DNA of 33,286 bases from Sphingopyxis sp. RIFCSPHIGHO2_12_FULL_65_19 (GTDB lineage Bacteria; Pseudomonadota; Alphaproteobacteria; Sphingomonadales; Sphingomonadaceae), in the NCBI RefSeq assembly GCF_001830555.1, contig NZ_MIAM01000059.1, positions 1 to 33,286 on the forward strand, in the 5' to 3' direction. The translations under genes were made by a program, and so were the position numbers. Positions 9,142 through 16,883 of this stretch are shown piece after piece (within the stretch, counting starts at the first letter, position 1; every line of letters begins with the position of its first letter). The notes under the pieces are model-generated. The model did no database searches and had not been told where the DNA came from. It saw only the letters and a list, made by a program, of their open reading frames with translations.

Positions 9142-10205
9142 CCGACCGCGGTTGCGAAGTCAGCTGGTTTTCGGCGCTCTGCGACGATGACTATGAATTT
9201 CTCGGCGTTCCCGACCCGATGCTCAAGTCGAGCTGGGAGCATTGCCGCGACATCGTGGTCCAGGCCGATACCCTCGGCTTCGACAATATCCTCCTTCCGT
9301 CGGGCTATGCGCTCGGCATTGACACCACCGCCTTCGCCGCGGCGATCGCGACGATGGTGAAGAATATCCGTCTGCTGATGGCGGTGCGGATCGGCGAAAG
9401 CTGGCCGCCGCAGCTCGCGCGCCAGATCGCGACGATCGACCAGATCCTCGGCGGCCGCCTGACGGTCAACATCATCTCGTCCGACATGCCCGGCGAGACG
9501 ATGGAGTCCGAACCGCGCTACCGCCGCACGGTCGAGGCGATGCATATCCTGAAGACGCTGCTCAATGGCGAGGCGCTCGACCATGACGGCGAGTTCTGGA
9601 AGCTGAAACTCGAACCCGCGCGCGTCGGCACGGTGTCGGGCAAGGCGCCGCCGCTCTATTTCGGCGGGCTTTCGCCCGCCGCGCGCGATGCCGCCGCCAA
9701 GGGTTGCGACGTCTTCCTGATGTGGCCCGACCGCGAAGAGGTCGTTCGCGACATCATCGCCGATATGACTGCGCGCGCCGCCGCTTACGGTCGCACGCTC
9801 AAATTCGGCTACCGCGCGCATATGATCGTGCGCGACACCGAGGCCGAAGCGCGCACCGCCGCCGACCGCCTGCTGTCGAAACTCGACGCCGCGAAGGGCG
9901 CCGAGATCAAGGCCAAGTCGCTCGATTCGCAGTCGTTCGGCGTCAACGCGCAGGTTGCGCTCCGCGAGGCCGCGTCCGACGACGGCTATGTCGAGGATAA
10001 TCTATGGACCGGCGTCGGCCGCGCCCGCTCGGGCTGCGGCGCCGCGATCGTCGGCGACCCCGACCAGGTGCTCGCGAAACTGAACCGATACCAGGATATG
10101 GGGATCGAGGCGTTCATCCTTTCGGGCTATCCGCATGCCGCCGAAGCCGACCTCTTCGCTCGCCATGTGCTGCCGAAAATGAAGCACGGGCCGCTGGCGC
10201 TTTGA
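9138..10205 (+). CDS. LLM class flavin-dependent monooxygenase, SsuD-like (sulfoquinovose monooxygenase candidate)
   Basis: A 355-residue bacterial-luciferase-like monooxygenase of the alkanesulfonate monooxygenase (SsuD) group, which uses FMNH2 and O2 to break a C-S bond and release sulfite plus an aldehyde. Family features are the VSWFSALCDDDYEFLG start, GFDNILLPSGY, RIGESWPPQLARQIATIDQILGGRLTVNIISSD and the C-terminal GRARSGCGAAIVGDPDQVLAKL. The start is ATG 9138, sharing ATGA with the stop of the AKR. The tight coupling of SsuD-like and AKR genes next to a sulfoquinovosidase is the arrangement of the sulfo-SMO pathway, in which this enzyme turns sulfoquinovose into 6-oxo-glucose. The general class is certain; the substrate is inferred from context. 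It needs a separate flavin reductase, a candidate for which is at 26643. Confidence 0.9.
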   Translation: MTDRGCEVSWFSALCDDDYEFLGVPDPMLKSSWEHCRDIVVQADTLGFDNILLPSGYALGIDTTAFAAAIATMVKNIRLLMAVRIGESWPPQLARQIATIDQILGGRLTVNIISSDMPGETMESEPRYRRTVEAMHILKTLLNGEALDHDGEFWKLKLEPARVGTVSGKAPPLYFGGLSPAARDAAAKGCDVFLMWPDREEVVRDIIADMTARAAAYGRTLKFGYRAHMIVRDTEAEARTAADRLLSKLDAAKGAEIKAKSLDSQSFGVNAQVALREAASDDGYVEDNLWTGVGRARSGCGAAIVGDPDQVLAKLNRYQDMGIEAFILSGYPHAAEADLFARHVLPKMKHGPLAL

Positions 10206-10226
10206 CGCCCCTGAATAATCCTACTT

Positions 10227-10309
10227 CGTCACCCCGGACTTGATCCGGGGTCCATGAAGGACCGCGCCGCGCTCGCCGTTGTGGATCCCGGATCAAGTCC
10301 GGGATGACG
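10227..10309. repeat. Inverted repeat (family 4), possible bidirectional terminator
   Basis: 28-base arms at 10227-10254 and 10282-10309 pair with two mismatches around the core CCCGGACTTGATCCGGG, with 27 bases between them. It lies between the convergent flavin monooxygenase and alcohol dehydrogenase genes. This core is a widespread dispersed repeat in alphaproteobacteria; here it may stop transcription from both sides. Confidence 0.85.
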
Positions 10310-10417
10310 ACCCAATGTGAGGATTGCCCCGCCCCCACGTTTGAGACGTAGGAGAGAAGGGGACGGGGCGAGCGCGCTTAAGCAGCGCGCGACTTACTCT
10401 TGGATGAACAAGAGATT

Positions 10418-11584
10418 TTACCCCGCCCAAACCTGCGCATAAAGCGACGCCATCTCTTCGCTATCCGGCACCCGCGGATTGTTCGCCGGCGACCCCGACG
10501 CCGCCGCCTGCGCACACATCACCGGCACCAGCGCATCCCAGCGCGCCGCGTCGATTCCCCACGCCGCTGGCCCCGGCACTTCCAGCTCGCGGTTCAGGGC
10601 CGCCAGCTCATCGAGCAATCGCGCCACCGCCGCCTGGTCGCCCTCTCTCTCGTCGGCGACCCCCATCGCCCGCGCGCAATCGGCATAGCGATGGAGCGCC
10701 GCGGGCGCGGACCACGCCGTCACTACGGGCAGCAGCATCGCGTTCGACAGCCCGTGCGGCACATGGAAATGCGCCCCGATCGGCCGGCTCATCCCGTGCA
10801 CCAGCGCGACCGAGCTGTTCGAGAAAGCGATCCCCGCCTGCGTCGCACCCAGCATCATCGCCTCGCGCGCCGCGGCATCCATCGGGTCGCTGCACACGCG
10901 GCGCAGATGGGGCGCGATCGCGCGCATCGCGAGCAAAGCCATCCCGTCGCTGAACGGGTTGGCGCGTTTGGACACATAGGCCTCGATCGCGTGCGTCAGC
11001 GAATCGATCCCCGTATCGGCGGTCAGCCGCACCGGCTTGGTGAAGGTCAGCTCATAATCCACCAGCGCCGCAACGGGCAGATAGGCGAGCCCCGGGCACA
11101 GCATCTTCTCGTCGCTCGTCTCGTCGGTGATGATCGTGAAGCGCGTCGCCTCCGACCCCGTGCCCGCGGTCGTCGGGATCGCGATGATCGGCAGGCCGGG
11201 CGCATCTTGCACATGCGGTGCCTTATAATCCGCCATCGCGCCGCCGAATTTGCCGAGCAACGCAATCGCCTTCGCGCTGTCGAGCGGACTGCCGCCGCCG
11301 AAGCCGACGACGCAGTCGTGATCGCCTTCGCGCAGGAACGCCACGCCGGCGTAGACCGACGCGACCGTCGGGTCGGGCACCGTATCGGCGAATACCCGCG
11401 CCGCGACCCCCGCCGCCGCGAGGCCATCGGTCAACGCCTCGACGCGCCCGCTGCTCACCAGCCAGCCATCGGTCACGATCAACGGCCGCGACAAGCCTAA
11501 TGTCGCCAGCACCTCGGGCAATTGCTTCGACGCGCCGCCGCCGATGCGAAAAATGCGGGGCAGGGCGATACTCGCGATACTCAA
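10418..11584 (-). CDS. Iron-containing (group III) alcohol dehydrogenase
   Basis: A 388-residue Fe-type alcohol dehydrogenase. The NAD-binding GGGSPLDSAKA lies at about 97-106, and metal ligands appear at D194, H198 (DSLTHAIEAY), H263 (LVHGMSRPIG) and H277 (VPHG), the positions known from the FucO-like family. The start is TTG 11584, preceded by AGGAG at 8 bases; it overlaps the stop of the MFS gene as TTGA, so the two form one unit. The open frame continues far upstream inside the MFS gene, but that part is out-of-frame shadow. Possible substrates are short-chain or polyol-derived aldehydes and ketones (glycerol, lactaldehyde, maleylacetate-like). I cannot choose from sequence. Confidence 0.9.
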   Translation of the reverse strand: MSIASIALPRIFRIGGGASKQLPEVLATLGLSRPLIVTDGWLVSSGRVEALTDGLAAAGVAARVFADTVPDPTVASVYAGVAFLREGDHDCVVGFGGGSPLDSAKAIALLGKFGGAMADYKAPHVQDAPGLPIIAIPTTAGTGSEATRFTIITDETSDEKMLCPGLAYLPVAALVDYELTFTKPVRLTADTGIDSLTHAIEAYVSKRANPFSDGMALLAMRAIAPHLRRVCSDPMDAAAREAMMLGATQAGIAFSNSSVALVHGMSRPIGAHFHVPHGLSNAMLLPVVTAWSAPAALHRYADCARAMGVADEREGDQAAVARLLDELAALNRELEVPGPAAWGIDAARWDALVPVMCAQAAASGSPANNPRVPDSEEMASLYAQVWAG

Positions 11585-12918
11585 CTCACCATCTCCTCGC
11601 GGATCGAGCTCCGCGCCAGCCAGAATAGTCCCGACGCGACGGCGCCGAACAGGATGAAGATCATCAGCGACCAGCGCACGCCCTCCGCCGACCCTAGCCC
11701 CATCGGGCCTGAGAGGAAATCGCTGACCGCGCCGACGCCGAGAGGGCCCAATCCGAGCCCGAGCAGGTTGATGATGAACAGCAGCACCGCCGCCGCCGTC
11801 GCACGCGTCTGCGGCTGCACCAGCCCCTGCACCGCGGCAAAGCCCGGCCCGTACCACAGCGTGTTGAGCACTGGCGGAAAGGCGAACATGATCAGCGCGA
11901 ACACCGCCGAATCGGCCATCAGCCCGGCGATGTAGAAGGGGATGCCAAGAAAGGTCGAAACCGCCGGGATCGCGACATAAGCGCGCAGGTCGCGCGCGCC
12001 ATATTTGTCGGCGAGCTGCCCGCCCAGCCACGTCCCCACCGCGCCGGTCAGTCCGAGCACAATGCCGAGCGCGACGCCCAGAAAGCCCGTCAGCCCCAGC
12101 CCGAAGTCGCCCGCGATCGCCGTCAGTTCCGCCGCATGGTTGCGAAAGAAGAAGGGCGCAAGAAACGCCGCGGCGCCATAGCCGATGAACGCCTTGATCG
12201 CCGCAGCAAAGGCGATCAGCCAGAAGGTGCGCTTGCCGCGGATCTCCGCCATCGCCGTCTTGAAGTCGGGCCGCGATGCTTTCAACGCCGCCAGATCCGC
12301 GTGCATCTGGTGCCGCCGCGGTTCCTTCAGCGTCGTCCACGCGACGATTGCCATCAGCACCCCCGGCGCGCCCGCGAACAGAAATGCCGTCCGCCACCCA
12401 TAAGCGTCGGCGATCAGCCCCCCCAGCGCAAGCCCGAGCAGCCCCCCCAAGGGAATGCCGAGCGAATAGAAGGCGAGGGCGGAGGCGCGCTTTTCCTTCG
12501 GTGTATAGTCGGTAATCAGCGAATGCGCCGGCGGCGTGCATCCCGCCTCGCCGATCCCCACGCCGATCCGGCACAGCACCAACTGGGCGAAATTCTGCGC
12601 AAAACCGCACGCGACGGTGAACACGCTCCACAGCCCCGCCGCGACCGCGATGATCCGCGGCCGGTCGCCCGTTTCGGCAAAACGCGCGATCGGAATGCCG
12701 AGCACGGTATAGAAAAGCGCAAAGGCGAGGCCGGTCATCACGCCGAGCTGCCAGTCGGCCAAGTGCAGCTCATTCTTGATCGGCTCGGCAAGGATCGAGA
12801 CGATCTGCCGGTCGAGAAAATTGAGGATATAGATGATCAGAAGCACCGTCAGCGCGTAGCGACGATACGCCTTCGACACGGGTGACAGGACGGGCGGGGT
12901 GGGGGCTTCGGTGATCAT
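11581..12918 (-). CDS. MFS transporter, spinster-like
   Basis: A 445-residue major facilitator protein with about 12 transmembrane segments. It has NFLDRQIVSILAEPIKNEL in helix 1, FAETGDRPRIIA in the loop between helices 2 and 3 and GIGEAGCTPPAHSLITDY around helix 4, all typical of the spinster-like MFS group common in sphingomonads near aromatic, steroid or sugar catabolic genes. It is co-transcribed with the iron-type alcohol dehydrogenase through a TTGA overlap. A dispersed palindrome separates it from the TIM-barrel gene and its operator. The substrate is unknown; a second route for uptake or export of an intermediate of the surrounding pathway is plausible. Confidence 0.9.
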   Translation of the reverse strand: MITEAPTPPVLSPVSKAYRRYALTVLLIIYILNFLDRQIVSILAEPIKNELHLADWQLGVMTGLAFALFYTVLGIPIARFAETGDRPRIIAVAAGLWSVFTVACGFAQNFAQLVLCRIGVGIGEAGCTPPAHSLITDYTPKEKRASALAFYSLGIPLGGLLGLALGGLIADAYGWRTAFLFAGAPGVLMAIVAWTTLKEPRRHQMHADLAALKASRPDFKTAMAEIRGKRTFWLIAFAAAIKAFIGYGAAAFLAPFFFRNHAAELTAIAGDFGLGLTGFLGVALGIVLGLTGAVGTWLGGQLADKYGARDLRAYVAIPAVSTFLGIPFYIAGLMADSAVFALIMFAFPPVLNTLWYGPGFAAVQGLVQPQTRATAAAVLLFIINLLGLGLGPLGVGAVSDFLSGPMGLGSAEGVRWSLMIFILFGAVASGLFWLARSSIREEMVS

Positions 12919-12960
12919 CTCATCCTCTCAATCGTTCTTTTCTTGCCGCCGCCAAGCCTC

Positions 12961-13040
12961 GTGATCCCCGGCGAAAGCCGGGGCCGACGAAGGAGAGCGC
13001 GGTATTCTCATTCTGGGCCCCGGCTTTCGCCGGGGATCAC
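12961..13040. repeat. Perfect 25-bp inverted repeat (family 5)
   Basis: Arms at 12961-12985 and 13016-13040 are exact complements (GTGATCCCCGGCGAAAGCC and onward), with 30 bases between. It lies in the divergent gap between the second MFS gene and the TIM-barrel gene, so it is not a simple terminator. It may be a transposed repeat that separates the two promoters. Confidence 0.9.
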
Positions 13041-13078
13041 ATGGCCAAGGCCAATTGACTCCCACCTCTGACACGATA

Positions 13079-13092
13079 TGACAACGTTGTCT
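13079..13092. promoter_or_regulatory. LacI-type operator site 3 (upstream of TIM-barrel isomerase)
   Basis: TGACAACGTTGTCT contains the perfect 12-base palindrome GACAACGTTGTC. It differs from site 1 at one position. It ends 13 bases before the TTG start of the TIM-barrel gene, a position suited to repression by roadblock or promoter occlusion. Confidence 0.7.
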
Positions 13093-13105
13093 GAAAGGAA
13101 AGCCA

Positions 13106-13942
13106 TTGCCCCAATTGCTCGTTCTCCAATCGGTCTGGGGCCTCGACAATTGCCCCGGTTTCGACATCGAAAACCGCCTCGACGAAGCCTTGGCCGAAGT
13201 CATTGCCGCGGGTTTCGACGGCGTCGGCGTCAACCTGGCGCGCACCGCGCGCACCGATGGCGTTGCGCGCGCGATGAACCCGCTCGGTCTCGCGTGGGAG
13301 GGGCAGGTGCTCGTCCACGACGCCGGCCAGCTGAAGCACTGGATCGGCGAAGCGCACCGCCTTGGCGCGCATCACCTCAACGTCCAGATTGCCGGCCCGA
13401 CCGCCGACTTTCGCGCCGCGCTCCGCTTGATCGACAGCCTCGTCGCGGCGGCGAAGGACGCGCCGCTCCCCGTCTGGTTCGAGACGCACCGCGGTCGCCT
13501 GACCAACGACCTGCTTTTCACGCTGCAATTGCTCGAAGAACGGCCCGACCTGTCGCTCACCGCCGACCTGTCGCACTATCCCGTCGCGGGCGAGATGGAG
13601 CTGCCGCTTCGCGATGACCAGCGCGCCGCGATCGAAACGATCCTGCAGGGCAGCCATAATTTCCACGGCCGCGTCTCGACCACGCATCAGGTGCAGGTCG
13701 CGCTGGACGCACCGCAGCACGCGGGCTGGCGCGACCAGCATGTCGCCTGGTGGCGCCGCGGCTTTGAACTGTGGCTCGAACAGGCGCGCGAGGGCGACGC
13801 GCTGACCTTCATGTGCGAACTCGGCCCGCCGCCCTACGCGATCACCGCGCCCGACGGCAAAGAGCTGACGAACCGCTGGGACGAGGCGCAGCGCATGCGC
13901 GATATCGTGCGGGGATTGTGGCGCGAGGTTGCAGGAGCCTGA
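13106..13942 (+). CDS. Sugar phosphate isomerase/epimerase-like TIM-barrel protein
   Basis: A 278-residue protein of the xylose-isomerase-like TIM-barrel superfamily (AP endonuclease 2 fold). The metal-binding set expected for it is visible: E126 (VWFETHRG), D154 (LTADLSHYP), H194 (STTHQVQ) and E238 (MCELGPPPY). It starts at TTG 13106 after AAAGGAAAG, and a LacI-type operator lies directly upstream. In alphaproteobacteria such proteins act on sugars, keto-sugars or inositols. In this locus an isomerase or epimerase acting on a product of sulfoquinovose or SQ-glycoside oxidation would fit, but the known sulfo-SMO route does not require one. The function is open. Confidence 0.85.
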   Translation: MPQLLVLQSVWGLDNCPGFDIENRLDEALAEVIAAGFDGVGVNLARTARTDGVARAMNPLGLAWEGQVLVHDAGQLKHWIGEAHRLGAHHLNVQIAGPTADFRAALRLIDSLVAAAKDAPLPVWFETHRGRLTNDLLFTLQLLEERPDLSLTADLSHYPVAGEMELPLRDDQRAAIETILQGSHNFHGRVSTTHQVQVALDAPQHAGWRDQHVAWWRRGFELWLEQAREGDALTFMCELGPPPYAITAPDGKELTNRWDEAQRMRDIVRGLWREVAGA

Positions 13943-13946
13943 CCCC

Positions 13947-14052
13947 GTGCCCCTGCGAAGGCAGGGGCCCATCACCGGACCTATCTTTTCTCCGCCGTCG
14001 GCTGCTTGGCGACGAAAGGTTTGAAGATGGGCCCCTGCCTTCGCAGGGGCAC
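13947..14052. repeat. Perfect 27-bp inverted repeat (family 6), possible bidirectional terminator
   Basis: Arms at 13947-13973 and 14026-14052 are exact complements with the core CCCCTGCGAAGGCAGGGG and 52 bases between. It fills the gap between the convergent TIM-barrel and FGGY kinase genes. Confidence 0.9.
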
Positions 14053-14067
14053 GGTGAAGAAACCAAA

Positions 14068-15486
14068 TCACACCGCCACCGCACCCTGCCAGCGCGCAAA
14101 CGCCGCATCGGCCTCATCGCGCCCGACCTTGGGCAGAAACTCGGCATCGTACCGCCCAAGTCGCTTCAAGTCGCTTTCCCCAAACAGTCCCGCGCCCATG
14201 CCCGCCGCGAGCGCCGCGCCATAGGCGCTCGCCTCGCGCACCGCATGCCGCCGCACCGGCCGCTGCAATGCGTCGGCCTGCAACTGCATCAAAGTATCGC
14301 TCGCCGACAATCCGCCCGCGACGGGCAACGCCTCGGGCACCGGCAAGGCCGCCGCGATCACATCGGCGATCTCGCGAAAACGAAACGCGATCCCCTGCAA
14401 CGCCGCGCGCGCGACCTGCCCCGGCCCGTCGGCAAAGCTCAGCCCCGCGATCAGCCCGCGCGCCTCGAACTTGCCATGCGGTGCGCCCATCCCAGCCAGC
14501 GACGGCCGCACCACGACCTTCCCGGCATCGGACACCAAAGCCGCCGCTGCTTCCAGCGCCGCGGGCGAAGCGAACAGGCCGAGCCCGCCGCACAGCCATT
14601 CGACCATCGACCCTGCGGTAATCACCATGCCCTCGACACAGAAACGCGGCTTCCCGCCCGCAAAGGCCAGCGCCTCGGCGGGCATGCTGTTGTGGATCGT
14701 CTCGGGCGCGTAGCCGGTCCCCGCCATCAGGACGCCCGACGTGCCATAGGTCGCCTTCCAGTCGCCGCGCTCCAGCGCGCCATGCGCGATCATCGCCGCC
14801 TCTTGGTCGGCGATCAGCGCGGTGATAGGCACCCGCGCGCCGAGCACCGCCGGATCGCTTTCCGCAACCCGGCCCCAGCTTTCGACCTGCGCCGGAAACA
14901 GGCTTGCGGGCAGCTTCTGATGCGCCAGCAATGCTGCATCCCACCCGCCGCCCGCCGCATAATCATAATAGCCCGTGAGCCACGCCGCCGACGCATCGGT
15001 GACATGCGCGCCGCTCAGCCTGTAGGTAAGCCAGCTATCGAGCGTCCCCCATTGCAGCCCGGCCGGATCGCGCCCCGCCAAGGCGATCGCCGCGGGCAGC
15101 TTCGCCGAGGGCACCTGCGGCCAGCCGGTGAACCCCGCCGCGCGCAGCCTCTTATATTCGTCCATCCCGCGCAGGTCGCTCCACACGAGCATCGGCGCGA
15201 CCGGCTCGCCGGTTTCCCGGTCCCACAGCACGATGCTCGCGCGCTGCGTCGTCACCCCGATCGCCGCGACATCGGCGATGCTTCGCCCCGCCGTCACCAG
15301 CGCGCCGTCGATCACCGCGCGGCAGATATTCCAGACCTCGGCGGCATCCTGTTCGACCAGACCGGGGGCAGGGAAGTGGCTCGCGATCGGCCTCTTGTCG
15401 ACGCCCAGCACCGCGCCCGCCGGATCGACCAGCATGGCGCGGGCGCCCGTCGTGCCCGCGTCGAGCGCGAGCAACAGCTCAGGCAT
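14068..15486 (-). CDS. FGGY-family carbohydrate kinase (glycerol-kinase-like)
   Basis: A 472-residue ATP-dependent sugar or polyol kinase. The N-terminal phosphate loop LLALDAGTTGARA, the GVTTQRAS segment, and the later TYGTSGVLMAG and PVAGGLSASD are FGGY features. It is about 25 residues shorter than typical GlpK, and I do not see the usual GlpK signature clearly enough to name it. It is the last gene of an operon with glpD and an AGPS-like oxidase; its start overlaps the oxidase stop by 8 bases. Because glpD is in the same operon, glycerol or a close polyol is the likely substrate. Glycerol would be released when the neighbouring glycosidase cleaves sulfoquinovosyl glycerol (inference). Confidence 0.9.
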   Translation of the reverse strand: MPELLLALDAGTTGARAMLVDPAGAVLGVDKRPIASHFPAPGLVEQDAAEVWNICRAVIDGALVTAGRSIADVAAIGVTTQRASIVLWDRETGEPVAPMLVWSDLRGMDEYKRLRAAGFTGWPQVPSAKLPAAIALAGRDPAGLQWGTLDSWLTYRLSGAHVTDASAAWLTGYYDYAAGGGWDAALLAHQKLPASLFPAQVESWGRVAESDPAVLGARVPITALIADQEAAMIAHGALERGDWKATYGTSGVLMAGTGYAPETIHNSMPAEALAFAGGKPRFCVEGMVITAGSMVEWLCGGLGLFASPAALEAAAALVSDAGKVVVRPSLAGMGAPHGKFEARGLIAGLSFADGPGQVARAALQGIAFRFREIADVIAAALPVPEALPVAGGLSASDTLMQLQADALQRPVRRHAVREASAYGAALAAGMGAGLFGESDLKRLGRYDAEFLPKVGRDEADAAFARWQGAVAV

Positions 15487-16882
15487 CGGGTATCAGATTG
15501 CCCGGGTTCATGATCCCCTCCGGATCAAGAGCCTGCTTCACCCGCCGCAGCAACGCCACGCCGTTCTCGCCCAGATCATGGTGCAGATAGGGCTTGCGCA
15601 GCCGCCCCGCGCCATGATGGTGCGCAACGCCGCCGCCATGTGTCGCGGTCGCCTCCATGATCGCGCGCCAGCCGGCGAAATAGGCCGGCTCCATCTTCGC
15701 GCTGTCCTCGAAGGTCGCGGCAAAGCTGAAATAAAGGTTGATCCCCGATCGATAGACATGGCTGCTGTGCGCCGACGCGTTGATTATGCCCGGAATTTCG
15801 TTGAGCGCCGCGATGCTGTCGTCATAGATCGCGCCGATCTCGCTCCAGCGCCCCGAAATCTCGACCGTGTCGGCGACATAGCCGCGCTCGAACATGTCGC
15901 GCCAGCTCGGCACATGGTTGCGCTTTTCGATCCATTGCTTCGCTGCCATCGGATCGCCCGCTTCGAGCCCCGCGCTCGCGCAAATCTCGTGCATCGCCGC
16001 CAGTTCGGCATCGACACGGGCTTTCGGCCCCTCATGCACCATCAGCAGCATCGCCTGGCCGCCCTGCTCATGCTCGCGGAACAGCCGCCGCACCTCGCGC
16101 CCGTCATATTGGCGCATCACCGGCGGGCGCCAGTCGGCACGCACGATCCGCCGCTGCGCCTCGAACCCCGCGCGCATGTCGTCGGCGTAAAAGATGCTGT
16201 AATCGCGGTGCGGCGCTTTGGCGCGTAGCGAGAAAGTCACGCCCGTGATCACCCCCATCACCCCCTCGGCGCCCATCAGCAAATGCCGCAGGTCCGGCCC
16301 GGCCGCGGCGCGCACCGCCTTGCCCAGCGTCACCAGCTCGCCGTTCGGCAGCACCGCCTCGATCGAGTGGATGATGTCCTCGATATTGCCATAAGCGGTC
16401 GAAAATTGCCCCGACGCGCGCGTCGCGACCCAGCCGCCGACGCTGCTGATCGCGATCGACTGCGGCCAGTGGCCGATCGTCAACCCGTGCGCCGCGACCG
16501 CCTCTTCGGCTTCCATTCCGTTCAAGCCGGCATCGAAGCTCGCAAGCAGATCGTCGCTATCGATATAACGCACCCGGTTCATGCCGCTCATGTCGAGCAA
16601 GATGGCATCGGGCGTCGGCTCGATCCCGCCGCAAACCCCGCTGCCAAGGCCATAAGGGACCAGCGGCACGCGCTTCTCCGCCGCGAGGCGCACGACCTTC
16701 TGCACATCCTCCACCGACTGCGGCCGCACGACGCAGCCCGGTGCGGGCACCGCTTCGCCGCGCCAGTCGCGCAGATGTTTGACCGCCCATTGGTCGTAGC
16801 GGCGCGCGCCCAGCGCATCGGCATCGCTCGCAACGCGATCGGCGCCGATGGCGCTGGCAAGGGCTTCGGTTATCGAACGCAT
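15479..16882 (-). CDS. FAD-binding oxidase, alkyldihydroxyacetonephosphate-synthase-like
   Basis: A 467-residue flavoprotein of the VAO/PCMH fold. The N-terminal FAD-binding domain contains RPQSVEDVQKVVRLAAEKRVP and PYGLGSGVCGG, and the C-terminus has DPEGIMNPGNL. A HHHGAG motif at residues 421-426 is the hallmark of the alkylglycerone-phosphate synthase branch rather than of glycolate oxidase. The start at 16882 lies one base after the glpD stop and is preceded by GGGAGAG. In bacteria AGPS-like proteins are often not ether-lipid enzymes; grouped with glpD and an FGGY kinase it more likely oxidises a polyol, polyol phosphate or hydroxy acid. The substrate is not evident. Confidence 0.88.
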   Translation of the reverse strand: MRSITEALASAIGADRVASDADALGARRYDQWAVKHLRDWRGEAVPAPGCVVRPQSVEDVQKVVRLAAEKRVPLVPYGLGSGVCGGIEPTPDAILLDMSGMNRVRYIDSDDLLASFDAGLNGMEAEEAVAAHGLTIGHWPQSIAISSVGGWVATRASGQFSTAYGNIEDIIHSIEAVLPNGELVTLGKAVRAAAGPDLRHLLMGAEGVMGVITGVTFSLRAKAPHRDYSIFYADDMRAGFEAQRRIVRADWRPPVMRQYDGREVRRLFREHEQGGQAMLLMVHEGPKARVDAELAAMHEICASAGLEAGDPMAAKQWIEKRNHVPSWRDMFERGYVADTVEISGRWSEIGAIYDDSIAALNEIPGIINASAHSSHVYRSGINLYFSFAATFEDSAKMEPAYFAGWRAIMEATATHGGGVAHHHGAGRLRKPYLHHDLGENGVALLRRVKQALDPEGIMNPGNLIPDA

Positions 16883-16883
16883 T

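Noticed and set aside
15479..16882. An ether-lipid synthesis role for the AGPS-like oxidase
   Set aside because: No acyl-DHAP acyltransferase or fatty alcohol gene is nearby, and bacterial HHHG-type oxidases are often catabolic; the glpD/FGGY context fits polyol use better.
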